Assembly: GCA_958295835.1 (NCBI GenBank) | Contig: OY282378.1 | Span: 1,753,001 to 1,817,000 of the forward strand | Reading direction: 5' to 3' | Source of the DNA: an uncultured Gammaproteobacteria bacterium | GTDB taxonomy: Bacteria; Pseudomonadota; Gammaproteobacteria; HK1 | DNA: 64,000 nucleotides | Shown: one piece after another, positions 8,124 to 16,351 of the stretch | How positions within the stretch are numbered: position 1 is the stretch's first letter | Layout of the letters: each line of letters begins with the position of its first letter | Position numbers and translations under genes: made by a program | The notes under the pieces: model-generated | Database searches by the model: none | Told to the model about the DNA's origin: nothing | Seen by the model: the letters and a program-made list of their open reading frames with translations, nothing else

Positions 8124-9968
8124 TCAATCCACGATGTGGTACACCGGCGCCTTCTCCATCTCCCATTCCCCGGAGTCCCGGTCGTAGCGGGAGAGGGTGA
8201 AGCAATGCCAGTCGTGGTCATCCAGCTTCGGATGATCGGCTCGGTAGTAGTATCCCGGCCACCGCGTCTCCGTCCGGAACATCGTGTGGTGCGTCACCGA
8301 CTCCGAAGCCAGAACCCGGTGGTGGAGCTCCCACGCCCGTTGTAGCTGGTGAAGGTCTTCGGCCGCAAGATGGTCCAGGTCTTCCTTCAGCATGCCCAGC
8401 AACTCCAGCCCCCGGGTGAGCAATGGCTCGTTGGTGGTGTAGTGGGCGCTGATGCCTCCAACGTATTCGTCCATGATCTTCTCGAGTCGCTGAAGACCGT
8501 GGAGCGGCAGGATGTAGCTCGGTGAAACGGTCCCCGCGACGATCTCGTTGCGCCCGATCTGGTAGTTCTCCAGGGGTTGGAAGATCTTTTTCTCGAGATC
8601 TTCGTACTGCCGCTCACTGACCCGGGGCTGCTCGTTGCGCAGATCGTTCACGTAGTTGACGGCCGCCTTGCCCGCGATCCGGCCTTCGGTGAAGGAGCCG
8701 GAAGAGAACTTGTGGGCGGTCCCGCCGATGGTGTCGCCGCCGCCGAACAGCCCCTCCACGGTCATCATCCGGTTGTATCCCCACTGATACTCGTCCGGCG
8801 CGTAGTCCGAAGGTCCGCTGGCCCAGGCGCCCGAGCACGTGGCGTGCGAGCCCATGACGTAGGGCTCGGAGGTCGTCAGCTCGGGGTTGATGTGCTTGGG
8901 GTCGATGTTCTGCGACGCCCAGACCACCGCCTGCCCGATGGTCATGCCGAGGAAGTTCTCCCACCCGACGGTTTCCTTGTGCGGGTCCTGGAAGGCTTCC
9001 TTCGTCACCATGCGAATCGGCCCCCTGCCCGCCTTCACCTCCTCGAGAAAGGCATGGTTGCGCAGACAGGTCGGCACCGGGTGGCGATCGACGTAATCCC
9101 CCACCAGCCCCTTCGTGTGGTCGTACCACCTGGACTCGTACTCTTCTCCGTAGGCGTTCTCGGTGTAGGTCTTGAGATGGAGGAAGTAGGCGCCCACCGG
9201 ACCGTAGCCGTCCTTGAACCGGGTGAGGACGATCCGGTTCTCCATCTGCGTCATCTTGGCGCCGGCGAGGATCGGCAGCGCATAGGCCGAGGCGCTGCTC
9301 CACGGGGCGTACCACGTTCTGCCCATGCCCTCGCCCACCGAGCGGGGCTTGTAGATGTGCGACGCGCCGCCGGCGCAGACGATGACCGCCTTGGCCCGGA
9401 AGACGTAGAAATCGCCGCTGCGGACGTTGAAGCCGACCGCCCCCGCAACCCGGTTGGGCCTGGCCTCGTCCATCAGCAAATGGGTGACGATGATCCGGTT
9501 GTAGATCCGGGTGGCGGCCTTGCGGGCGGCTTCGGCGACGATCGGCTTGTAGCTTTCGCCGTGGATCATGATCTGCCACTTGCCTTCGCGCTGGTAGCGC
9601 CCGGTTTCCGGGTCCCGCATCATGGGGAGGCCCCACTCCTCGAACTTGTGCACCGTGGCGTCCACGTGCCGCGCGATGTCGTAGCCCAGGTCCTCGCGCA
9701 CGAGCCCCATGAGGTCGTTCCGCGCGTAGCGGACGTGGTCTTCGGGCTGGTTCTCGTTCCACTGCATGCCCATGTAGCAGTTGATCGCGTACAGGCCCTG
9801 CGCGACCGCGCCGCTGCGGTCGATGTTCGCCTTTTCGACGCAGACGACCTTGAGGTCGCGTCCCCAGTACCTGGATTCGTAGGTGGCGCCGCAGCCGGCC
9901 ATGCCCCCGCCGACCACGAGGACATCCGAGTCCACGAAGACCGTTTTCCGCCGGTTGAACAGTCCCAC
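8124..9968 (-). CDS. aprA: Adenylylsulfate (APS) reductase alpha subunit
   Basis: A 614-aa FAD-binding subunit. It opens VGLFNRRKTVFVDSDVLVVG with the dinucleotide motif GGGMAGCGA, and later has the AprA signatures SGAVAQGLYAINCYMG, GESYKPIVAEAARKA and GGDTIGGTAHKFSSGSFTEGRIAGKA. AprAB interconverts APS with sulfite plus AMP in the cytoplasm. In sulfur oxidisers it runs towards APS, coupling sulfite oxidation to ATP formation via ATP sulfurylase. The GTG start at 9968 shares its first base with the TAG stop of aprB, so translation is coupled. The frame runs open further upstream through aprB, but that part is not AprA-like. Confidence 0.95.
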   Translation of the reverse strand: MGLFNRRKTVFVDSDVLVVGGGMAGCGATYESRYWGRDLKVVCVEKANIDRSGAVAQGLYAINCYMGMQWNENQPEDHVRYARNDLMGLVREDLGYDIARHVDATVHKFEEWGLPMMRDPETGRYQREGKWQIMIHGESYKPIVAEAARKAATRIYNRIIVTHLLMDEARPNRVAGAVGFNVRSGDFYVFRAKAVIVCAGGASHIYKPRSVGEGMGRTWYAPWSSASAYALPILAGAKMTQMENRIVLTRFKDGYGPVGAYFLHLKTYTENAYGEEYESRWYDHTKGLVGDYVDRHPVPTCLRNHAFLEEVKAGRGPIRMVTKEAFQDPHKETVGWENFLGMTIGQAVVWASQNIDPKHINPELTTSEPYVMGSHATCSGAWASGPSDYAPDEYQWGYNRMMTVEGLFGGGDTIGGTAHKFSSGSFTEGRIAGKAAVNYVNDLRNEQPRVSERQYEDLEKKIFQPLENYQIGRNEIVAGTVSPSYILPLHGLQRLEKIMDEYVGGISAHYTTNEPLLTRGLELLGMLKEDLDHLAAEDLHQLQRAWELHHRVLASESVTHHTMFRTETRWPGYYYRADHPKLDDHDWHCFTLSRYDRDSGEWEMEKAPVYHIVD

Positions 9969-10429
9969 TAGACCACCCCCTGCTTGAGTTGGTCCGGCGT
10001 CAACGCCGGCAAGCTTGCGATGTTGAGCGCATCCGGCTCGTGTGCGAGCTCCTGCGAGCTCATGGCTTCGGCGCCCGGGGGGGCCAGATCGGCCGGTGAC
10101 GGGATCGACCCCCACGGCGTGGTCCGGATCGGGGAGACGAAGTTCTTGACCCGCCCGTCCCGGAACTCGATCCGCCAGGAAATCGTGCCCTTCGCTTCCT
10201 CGCGGAGCGCCCGGACGCTGTGTCCCAGCGGAGCGAAGTCGGCGTATCCGCGCGCGTCGATGGCGTTCTGCGGACAGGCCTTGACGCAGGAGTAGCACTC
10301 CCAGCACATGTTGGGCTCGATGTTGTAGGCGCGGCGATAGGTCTTGTCGATGTGCATGATGTCGGACGGACAGATATCCACGCAGTGTCCGCAACCATCG
10401 CAGCGGGTCATGTAGACGAATGTCGGCAT
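9968..10429 (-). CDS. aprB: Adenylylsulfate reductase beta subunit
   Basis: A 153-aa ferredoxin-like subunit. Two [4Fe-4S] motifs are visible: C10-x2-C13-x2-C16-x3-C20 and C42-x2-C45-x2-C48-x3-C52 (MCWECYSCVKACP). The tail, WGSIPSPADLAPPG, is the part that wraps the alpha subunit in known structures. It passes electrons between the AprA flavin and the membrane partner. It sits between aprM (35-bp gap) and aprA (1-bp overlap). Confidence 0.95.
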   Translation of the reverse strand: MPTFVYMTRCDGCGHCVDICPSDIMHIDKTYRRAYNIEPNMCWECYSCVKACPQNAIDARGYADFAPLGHSVRALREEAKGTISWRIEFRDGRVKNFVSPIRTTPWGSIPSPADLAPPGAEAMSSQELAHEPDALNIASLPALTPDQLKQGVV

Positions 10430-10464
10430 CGTTGTTCCGCCAGTGAATTGAGTCGATGGGGTAA

Positions 10465-11253
10465 TCAGTAATTCTGGGGCAGCCGGCGCGCGCTGCCGAA
10501 GACTTCCGGTTTGTCGGCCGGCGGCGGCAGCTTGCTCCTCGATCCGTCCGCCTCCGCCACCCGTTTCTGGAAGGCCGCCGCGGGCTTGAAGAACATGTGC
10601 GCGAACTTGGACCAGAGGACGGATCCGAACAGCACGGTGGTGGTGGCGACGTACAGGGCGAAGAACACGTTGGTCCACCACGAGGCCCCCGTGCCCTGCA
10701 AGAACGACCAGACCAGCCCCAGGGTCACGCTTGCAAGCAGCGAGAGGATGAACAGATCCGCGTGCATGACGCGGAACGGCGAATTGCCCTCGGCCGCGAC
10801 GTCGGCACGGATGAAGAACCAGAACCAGTACCCGCCGACGCAGACCATCAGAGCCCCGATGTGCCACAGCGACGGCAGGATGGCGGGCGCGGGAGTCTCC
10901 GGGGTCGGGTAGCCGAACACCATGACCGCGGTGGTGATGACGTAGGCGAGGAAACCGTACATCGTCAGGAGATGGGCGATTCTTCGCCGCGCGGTGCAGA
11001 ACTCCGCGGACGTCAGCACTTCCACGCAGAGGGTCCGGACCGCCAGGGACGCCAGCTCCCCGCCGCCGACCTGTCTCGATCCCCTGTGCTTCGCCTGGCG
11101 CCAGTTGTCGAAGAAATACCTGGCGCTCCTCTTGTGGATGATGTCGAACAGGGTGCCGGCCACCACAAGGACCACCATCGCGATGATGTAGGTCTTCATG
11201 ATGGCCGGCGATATGGACGCCGAAAGCTCGGCGAAGGGATTGTTGGTGAACAT
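10465..11253 (-). CDS. aprM: AprM membrane anchor of APS reductase
   Basis: About 262 aa from MFTNNPFAEL, preceded by an AGGGA ribosome site; an ATG at 11280 would add nine residues. About six hydrophobic spans are visible, including TYIIAMVVLVVAGTLFDII, GFLAYVITTAVMVFGY and LFILSLLASVTLGLVWSFL, with histidines near membrane edges. AprM is the anchor and electron carrier used by sulfur oxidisers that lack QmoABC, linking AprBA to the quinone pool. The order aprM-aprB-aprA is the standard one for this lineage, and it is the best evidence that the organism oxidises reduced sulfur. Confidence 0.9.
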   Translation of the reverse strand: MFTNNPFAELSASISPAIMKTYIIAMVVLVVAGTLFDIIHKRSARYFFDNWRQAKHRGSRQVGGGELASLAVRTLCVEVLTSAEFCTARRRIAHLLTMYGFLAYVITTAVMVFGYPTPETPAPAILPSLWHIGALMVCVGGYWFWFFIRADVAAEGNSPFRVMHADLFILSLLASVTLGLVWSFLQGTGASWWTNVFFALYVATTTVLFGSVLWSKFAHMFFKPAAAFQKRVAEADGSRSKLPPPADKPEVFGSARRLPQNY

Positions 11254-11280
11254 GGCTGCCGTTCCCTGGTTCGCGGTCAT

Positions 11281-11620
11281 ACACCGCGAATGATTGTGAG
11301 GGATCGCTGATTGTGGTTCAACTCGATGGCGTCATGCCCCAAGGATTTCTTATGCCGGGATAATGACCGCTGCCGGCCCTTGAATCCGGGTGCGCCGACC
11401 GCGGCCGGAAGGACCGCCACGACTCGAAACGAAAACTCAATCCAACTTCAAGAAATCCGTACAACTGATGGAAATGGTTAATTTTTTCCAAAGCTCGAAT
11501 TCCCGGCTGCGATTGAGCCCGCCGATGAATCCGTTGGTCGTCTCTCCGCCGCGGGTTCCGTTTCGCCGCACGAATGTGCACCATCCGGCCCATGACCCCG
11601 ACCATCCGAGGACTTGCCCA
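11281..11620. other. Intergenic region between divergent aprM and nitroreductase genes
   Basis: 340 bp that must contain the promoters of the apr operon (leftward) and of the nitroreductase (rightward). The open frames across it have no family features. I could not place promoter boxes with confidence. Confidence 0.4.
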
Positions 11621-12265
11621 ATGGAGATGATTCGTATCGAGGCGCCGCCCGAGCTCGACATGCCCGTCGGTGAGGCGATGTTCACCCAACGCGCCATCCG
11701 GCGTCTTGACCCGTGTCGGCCGATTTCGGAGAGCCATTTGAAGATTATCCTCGATGCCGCCTCCAAGGCCCCGAGCGGCGGAAACACTCAGCCCGCGCGG
11801 TTCCTCGTCGTCCGGAACAAGGATCGAATCAGGGAGTTCGGGAAGCTTTACCATGAGGCTTGGTGGGCGAAGCGCCGGGATGAGTACGGATGGACCGGCA
11901 AGGACGACATTCCACGGGGCTCCGTCTATGAGATGCCGTCACGGCTTGCCGACGAGATCGTGGATGCTCCGGCGATCATCCTCGCGCTGTCGGTGGACGG
12001 AAAGCAGGCGGCTCATTCGGTATTCCCTCCGGTACAGAATCTCCTGCTCGCGGCGCGCGCGCTCGGGATCGGGTCGGTGCTGACGACGTTGCACGCCCAG
12101 GTAATGGAGCGCGTTTACGCGATGTTCGAAATTCCCCGTGAAGTGGAGTTCCATTGCTGCATCCCACTGGGATATCCCAGAGGAAGATTCGGACCCACGA
12201 AGAGATACCCGACGTCCGAGACGACGAGCTGGGAGCGCTGGACCGCGAAGCCGCCGTGGGCGTGA
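11621..12265 (+). CDS. Nitroreductase-family flavoprotein
   Basis: A 214-aa protein from MEMIRIEAPPEL. The FMN-binding start MFTQRAIRRLDP with SEPHL-like helix, the motif ASKAPSGGNTQPARFLVV, and LLLAARALGIGSVLTT are typical of the nitroreductase/BluB superfamily. Members reduce nitro, quinone or flavin substrates with NAD(P)H, and the substrate cannot be read from sequence. The C-terminus GYPRGRFGPTKRYP is the usual end of the subfamily. In-frame codons upstream to 11390 are unlike the family and were excluded. It is monocistronic and convergent with the HTH gene. Confidence 0.83.
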   Translation: MEMIRIEAPPELDMPVGEAMFTQRAIRRLDPCRPISESHLKIILDAASKAPSGGNTQPARFLVVRNKDRIREFGKLYHEAWWAKRRDEYGWTGKDDIPRGSVYEMPSRLADEIVDAPAIILALSVDGKQAAHSVFPPVQNLLLAARALGIGSVLTTLHAQVMERVYAMFEIPREVEFHCCIPLGYPRGRFGPTKRYPTSETTSWERWTAKPPWA

Positions 12266-12309
12266 CGCCGAAGGCGGCTTTGCACAGGAGTGGGGAAGGT
12301 GCTGGCCCT

Positions 12310-12349
12310 GACTCGTGCGTCGCACCCGGTGGACACGGACGCACGAGTC
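12310..12349. terminator. Hairpin between convergent nitroreductase and HTH genes
   Basis: A perfect 12-bp stem, gactcgtgcgtc with gacgcacgagtc, closes a 16-base loop. The position between two converging stops suits a bidirectional terminator, though no clear T-tract follows on either side. Confidence 0.55.
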
Positions 12350-12356
12350 GGATCGA

Positions 12357-13034
12357 TCAGCTCTCGCTCTTGGCTTGGCCTTCGCTCGCCGGCTTGCTGT
12401 TTCCTGCCGACTGGCTTTCTTTCGCCTCTGCCTTTGCTTTCGGCTTCGGCGCCGGTGCCGCCGGTGCCGATTCCGCGAGAGCCTCCAGACGCTTGGCGGC
12501 TTCGCGCTTTCCGATTCCCCTGATCGTCATCAATGCCGCAATGCTGCTCTCTCTGGGACGCGCCTTTTCCTGCTCCCAGTTGTAGATCGACAATCCCGAG
12601 ACACCGATGAGCCTGCCGTAGTTGTCGGCGGACAGTCCGAGACGTTCCCGGTTGGTCTTCAATCCCTTTGCCGAGAAGCGCGCGCGAGACGACTGCTTGC
12701 CGGACGCGGATGCGTCACCACCAGCACTTGCAGCACTCGCAGCACTCGCAGCACTCGCAGCACTCGCAGCACTCGCAGCACTCGCAGCACTCGCGTCCTG
12801 CTTCTTCGGCGCTGTCTTCTTGCTCGCCTTCGTCTTGCTTGCGGTCTGCGTGGGGGCGTCCTGCGTACGCGGGGACGAGAGCTTGCGCTGGAGATCTTCA
12901 ATCTGGCGTTTCAACGCGGCGATGTCACGCTCGCACCTGGCCGCGGACTTGGCCGTCTCTGCCGTCTGCTGGCGGATCTCCTTCCGTGCGAGCCGGCTGA
13001 TCTCTTCCTTCAAAGCATTTGCAAGATTTGCCAT
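12357..13034 (-). CDS. Coiled-coil/HTH (XRE-like) protein with an Ala-Ala-Ser repeat
   Basis: 225 aa in four parts: a charged, probably coiled-coil start (1-55, ALKEEISRLARKEIRQQ and RDIAALKRQIEDLQRKL); a Lys/Thr/Ala linker; an (AAS)n run at about 81-101 encoded by 9-bp repeats; an HTH domain at ~118-165 (LRERLGLSADNYGRLIGVSG-like, then IYNWEQEKARPRESS); and an Ala/Lys-rich tail. The HTH with NWEQ resembles XRE regulators and a small family of histone H1-like proteobacterial proteins. It is probably a DNA-binding regulator or nucleoid protein. The flanking genes, nitroreductase and rho, give no clue to a target. Confidence 0.75.
   Translation of the reverse strand: MANLANALKEEISRLARKEIRQQTAETAKSAARCERDIAALKRQIEDLQRKLSSPRTQDAPTQTASKTKASKKTAPKKQDASAASAASAASAASAASAASAASAGGDASASGKQSSRARFSAKGLKTNRERLGLSADNYGRLIGVSGLSIYNWEQEKARPRESSIAALMTIRGIGKREAAKRLEALAESAPAAPAPKPKAKAEAKESQSAGNSKPASEGQAKSES
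12722..12793 (+). repeat. 9-bp microsatellite (cagcactcg) in the HTH gene
   Basis: Eight units of 9 bp: the first is degenerate (cagcacttg) and seven are perfect. Each unit encodes Ala-Ala-Ser on the minus strand. Copy changes would alter linker length without shifting the frame. Confidence 0.92.
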
Positions 13035-13362
13035 GAGATGAGTCTACTCCCTGAGGTTCGCTGGTTAAACGTCGCGCCTGCACGGGGAGACGACACCATT
13101 CGGGCGTTCATCCCGCCGACGGCTTCGACCATCTGCGCGTATGCCGGTGAACGTTTTCTCCCGTGCGATACTTGCCGACATCGCAAGGTTACTGACACTT
13201 CAGGCAACGATCAATACGGAAATTGCCCGTGATTGGATAAATCAGCGGTCCGGAAACAACTCATGTGGCCATCCCGCCGTATGAGCGGCGACCGCTGGCG
13301 CGGTCTTCCCCCGGCCAACGCCGCAGACGGGACGGGCGAGGAACAGTCTTGTGACATGCAAG
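13035..13362. other. Intergenic region between the HTH gene and rho
   Basis: 328 bp with no credible gene. It holds the promoter side of the HTH gene, the downstream end of rho, and one copy of a dispersed repeat (13292-13355). Confidence 0.5.
13292..13355 (-). repeat. Dispersed repeat, copy A (just downstream of rho)
   Basis: Read on the minus strand it begins acaagactgttcctcgcccg and continues with a ggcgttggccgggggaag segment. It matches 15089-15155 and 25774-25840. It starts only a few bases after the rho stop. Confidence 0.7.
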
Positions 13363-14622
13363 CTATTGCCGTCTCATCGCGTCGAAGAACTCGGAATTCA
13401 TCTTCGTCGCCTTGAGACGGTCTATGAGGAACTCTATCGCCGCGACCTCCTCCATCGGCGCGAGGAGCTTGCGCAGGATCCACACTTTCTGGAGATTCGC
13501 CGCCTTGACCAGAAGATCCTCGCGTCTGGTCCCCGAGCGGTCGATGTTGATGGAGGGGAAGATGCGCCGTTCGGCGATCTTGCGCTCCATGTGGATTTCG
13601 CTGTTGCCGGTACCCTTGAACTCCTCGTAGATGACGTCGTCCATGCGCGAGCCGGTGTCGACGAGGGCTGTCGCGACGATGGTGAGGCTGCCGCCCTCTT
13701 CGATGTTGCGCGCGGCGCCGAAGAACCGCTTGGGGCGCTGGAGCGCGTTGGCGTCGACCCCGCCGGTGAGAACCTTGCCTGACGAGGGCACGACGGTGTT
13801 GTACGCGCGGGCGAGGCGGGTGATCGAGTCGAGCAGGATCACGACGTCCCGCTTGTGCTCCGCAAGGCGCTTGGCCTTCTCGATCACCATCTCCGCAACC
13901 TGCACGTGACGGCTCGCGGGCTCGTCGAAGGTGCTGGAGACGACCTCGCCGCGTACCGAGCGAGCCATCTCCGTGACCTCCTCGGGCCGCTCGTCGATGA
14001 GCAGCACGATAAGGTAGCACTCCTCGTGGTTCGACATGATCGAGTGGGCGACGCTCTGCAGCATCATGGTCTTGCCGGCCTTGGGAGGGGATACGACGAG
14101 CGCGCGCTGGCCCTTGCCGATCGGCGCGACCAGGTCGATGACCCTCGGCGTAATATCCTCGGTACTGCCGTTGCCCCGCTCGAGATGGAGGCGCTCGCTC
14201 GGAAAGAGGGGAGTGAGGTTCTCGAACAGCATCTTGTTCTTCGATGCCTCGGGGCTGTCGTAGTTGATCTTGTCGACCTTGAGCAGCGCGAAGTAGCGTT
14301 CTCCCTCCTTTGGAGGACGGATCTTGCCCGCCACGGTGTCGCCGGTGCGCAGGCTGAAACGTCGAATCTGGCTCGGACTGACGTAGATGTCGTCAGGGCC
14401 GGCGAGGTAGGAGCTGTCGGCCGAGCGCAGGAACCCGAATCCGTCTTGCAGGATCTCGAGAACTCCGTCTCCGTAGATGTCTTCACCCCGTCTCGCGTGG
14501 CCCTTGAGGATGGTGAAGATGATGTCCTGCTTGCGTTGCCGGGCCACGCCGTCGATGCCCATCTGCTGCGAGAGCTTGAGAAGCTCCGGCGCGGGCATCT
14601 GCTTCAGTTCGGTGAGGTTCAT
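13363..14622 (-). CDS. rho: Transcription termination factor Rho
   Basis: 419 aa, the same length as E. coli Rho. The start [15 protein letters not shown] opens the Rho N-terminal helical domain. The RNA-binding OB fold carries DGFGFLRS. The ATPase domain has Walker [10 protein letters not shown], Walker [17 protein letters not shown], and the R-loop region [23 protein letters not shown]. Rho is a hexameric RNA translocase that ends transcription. The longer open frame to 14814 adds Arg-rich sequence unlike Rho. It is divergent from the dioxygenase gene at 15265. Confidence 0.97.
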   Translation of the reverse strand: MNLTELKQMPAPELLKLSQQMGIDGVARQRKQDIIFTILKGHARRGEDIYGDGVLEILQDGFGFLRSADSSYLAGPDDIYVSPSQIRRFSLRTGDTVAGKIRPPKEGERYFALLKVDKINYDSPEASKNKMLFENLTPLFPSERLHLERGNGSTEDITPRVIDLVAPIGKGQRALVVSPPKAGKTMMLQSVAHSIMSNHEECYLIVLLIDERPEEVTEMARSVRGEVVSSTFDEPASRHVQVAEMVIEKAKRLAEHKRDVVILLDSITRLARAYNTVVPSSGKVLTGGVDANALQRPKRFFGAARNIEEGGSLTIVATALVDTGSRMDDVIYEEFKGTGNSEIHMERKIAERRIFPSINIDRSGTRREDLLVKAANLQKVWILRKLLAPMEEVAAIEFLIDRLKATKMNSEFFDAMRRQ

Positions 14623-15264
14623 GAAATTCGCGTTGATAACGAGGCGCTGGTGCAGCGCGTGGGAATCGGATCGATGCGGACGAACGCCAGCGCGCGGGAC
14701 GCGCGGAGATCGGCTCTGGACTTTGGCTGTGAGGCTTCTGGAATGTCGGGCGACCTCAGCGGGGCCGCCTTTGAAAGGTAAAGCTATCACGGTGCTCCGG
14801 CACCGTCTACCCATGACTCCGGGGTCCGCACGGTTATTTCATGCCGGCCTCGGGGAGGCAAGAGGAGCGGAAGAACCGGCGGCATGGAGGTGTCGACAGG
14901 CGTGAAGATGCCTTGGCGCCTCGTTCGGCGGCCTTGGGAAAGCGGTTGAGGAGACGAAGACGCCGGGCCGCCGCTCGGTGGTGGCCGGCGCTCGAAAGGG
15001 CTTCCGTGAGATCCAGGAGCTTGCGATACTCGCCGAGCCACAAGAGTTGCGGGTGGAGCGGCGGCGAAGAGCGTTCCGGTAGGCTCGTATGGAACAAGAC
15101 TGTTCCTCGTCCGTCCATGGCGCCGGCCGGGGGGCGACCGCGCCGGCGATCTCCGCTCGAAGATCGCCTCCCGCACGATCACGCGCACGCGGCGTGTGAT
15201 TCGAAGGCAACGAGAAAGCTCGTGAAGCCCCGGAAACCCGCGCCAGCGCAGGAGGAGGAGCATC
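14623..15264. other. Long intergenic region upstream of rho
   Basis: 642 bp between divergent rho and the dioxygenase gene. It should contain the rho promoter/leader and, near 15245-15262, the AGGAGGAGG ribosome site of the dioxygenase. It also holds dispersed repeat copy B. A 94-codon minus-strand frame (14834-15118) is the only candidate gene and is not convincing. Confidence 0.5.
15089..15155 (+). repeat. Dispersed repeat, copy B
   Basis: Contains aacaagactgttcctcgtcc followed by gtccatggcgccggccgggg. It is the closest relative of copy A (opposite strand) and also matches copy C at 25774. Confidence 0.7.
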
Positions 15265-16200
15265 ATGTCCACCGCCGAAGCCATCGACCCCGGCTTCTCG
15301 ATCCGGCGCATCTCTCCGGCGCTGGGGGCCGAAGTCGTGGGACTCGACGCATCGAAGCCCTTCGAACCGCACACGATGCAGGCGGTCCGCGACGCCTTCC
15401 AGGAGCACCATCTGCTCTGCTTCCGTGACCAGCGGATCGAGGATGGTGAGATGATCGCGTTCTCGAAGCAGTTCGGACCGATCGAGGAGTTTCCGGAGAA
15501 GGACAAGACCAGGGACAAGGCCGAGCTCTACCACGTCGCCAACGTGTCACGGGAAGGGGAGCATCTTCCCGAGGACGATGAGCGTGTCGTCTACCAGCGC
15601 AACAACGCGCGCTGGCATACCGACAGCTCGTACCGGTTCATTCCCTCCCTCGCCTCGATCATGTACGGGGTCGAGGTACTGCCGGAGGGCGCGCGAGGCG
15701 GGGAGACCGGATTCTCCAACATGCTGGCCGCGTACGCGGCGCTTCCGGACGAGATGAAGCACAGGATCGAGCCACTCCATCAGGTGCACTCGTACGGCGA
15801 AATCCGGCGGCTCGAACCGAGTCTTCCGCCGATGTCGGCCCACGAACGCGACGCCCTTCCCCCGGTCACCCACCCCGTGATCCGCGTCCATCCCGACCGC
15901 GGCTACCAGCGCTCCCTCTACTTCACCTCGAACACCAGTCTCGAGATCGGAGGCGGAACGCATGAAGAAGGTGTCGCGCTCCACCGTTGGCTGGTCGACT
16001 TCGCAGGCCGTGACGAGTTCTGCTACTACCACCGCTGGCGCCCCCGCGATCTCGTGATGTGGGACAACCGGGTGCTGCTGCACCGCGCCATCGAGTACGA
16101 CTACGCCAGGTATCGCCGCGTGCTCCGCCGCACCACCGTTGCCGGCAGCGCCCCCATCATGGGTCCGTTCTGGCCCGAGGTCCGCGCCGCGGCCGGCTGA
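15265..16200 (+). CDS. TauD/TfdA-family Fe(II)/2-oxoglutarate dioxygenase
   Basis: 311 aa with a strong ribosome site (GGAGGAGG, 8 bp before ATG). The iron-binding triad is visible as H118 and D120 in WHTDSSYRF and H273 in LLHRAIEYDY; arginines at about 285-289 would bind 2-oxoglutarate. The N-terminus (GAEVVGLDASKPF) is typical of the family. These enzymes hydroxylate substrates such as taurine, 2,4-D or alkyl sulfates, often releasing sulfite or an alcohol. The substrate is not readable here. A taurine or sulfonate substrate would fit a sulfite-oxidising host, but that is inference. Confidence 0.87.
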   Translation: MSTAEAIDPGFSIRRISPALGAEVVGLDASKPFEPHTMQAVRDAFQEHHLLCFRDQRIEDGEMIAFSKQFGPIEEFPEKDKTRDKAELYHVANVSREGEHLPEDDERVVYQRNNARWHTDSSYRFIPSLASIMYGVEVLPEGARGGETGFSNMLAAYAALPDEMKHRIEPLHQVHSYGEIRRLEPSLPPMSAHERDALPPVTHPVIRVHPDRGYQRSLYFTSNTSLEIGGGTHEEGVALHRWLVDFAGRDEFCYYHRWRPRDLVMWDNRVLLHRAIEYDYARYRRVLRRTTVAGSAPIMGPFWPEVRAAAG

Positions 16201-16351
16201 GCTCCGAGAGGAGGAGGCAGGGTTCGTTCACGTCTCCATGGCGCTGGATGGCTTGCCCCCACTCTGGGAACAATGGACGCACCCCCTCTGGCGGACATGT
16301 GAGTCGGCGCCCGCGCCGCCGGAACCGTGGGTACCCGAAGAAGCGTGTTCA

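Noticed and set aside
14834..15118. Possible 94-residue protein upstream of rho on the minus strand
   Set aside because: No ribosome site or family match, and it overlaps dispersed repeat copy B. The composition is typical of chance frames in this genome.
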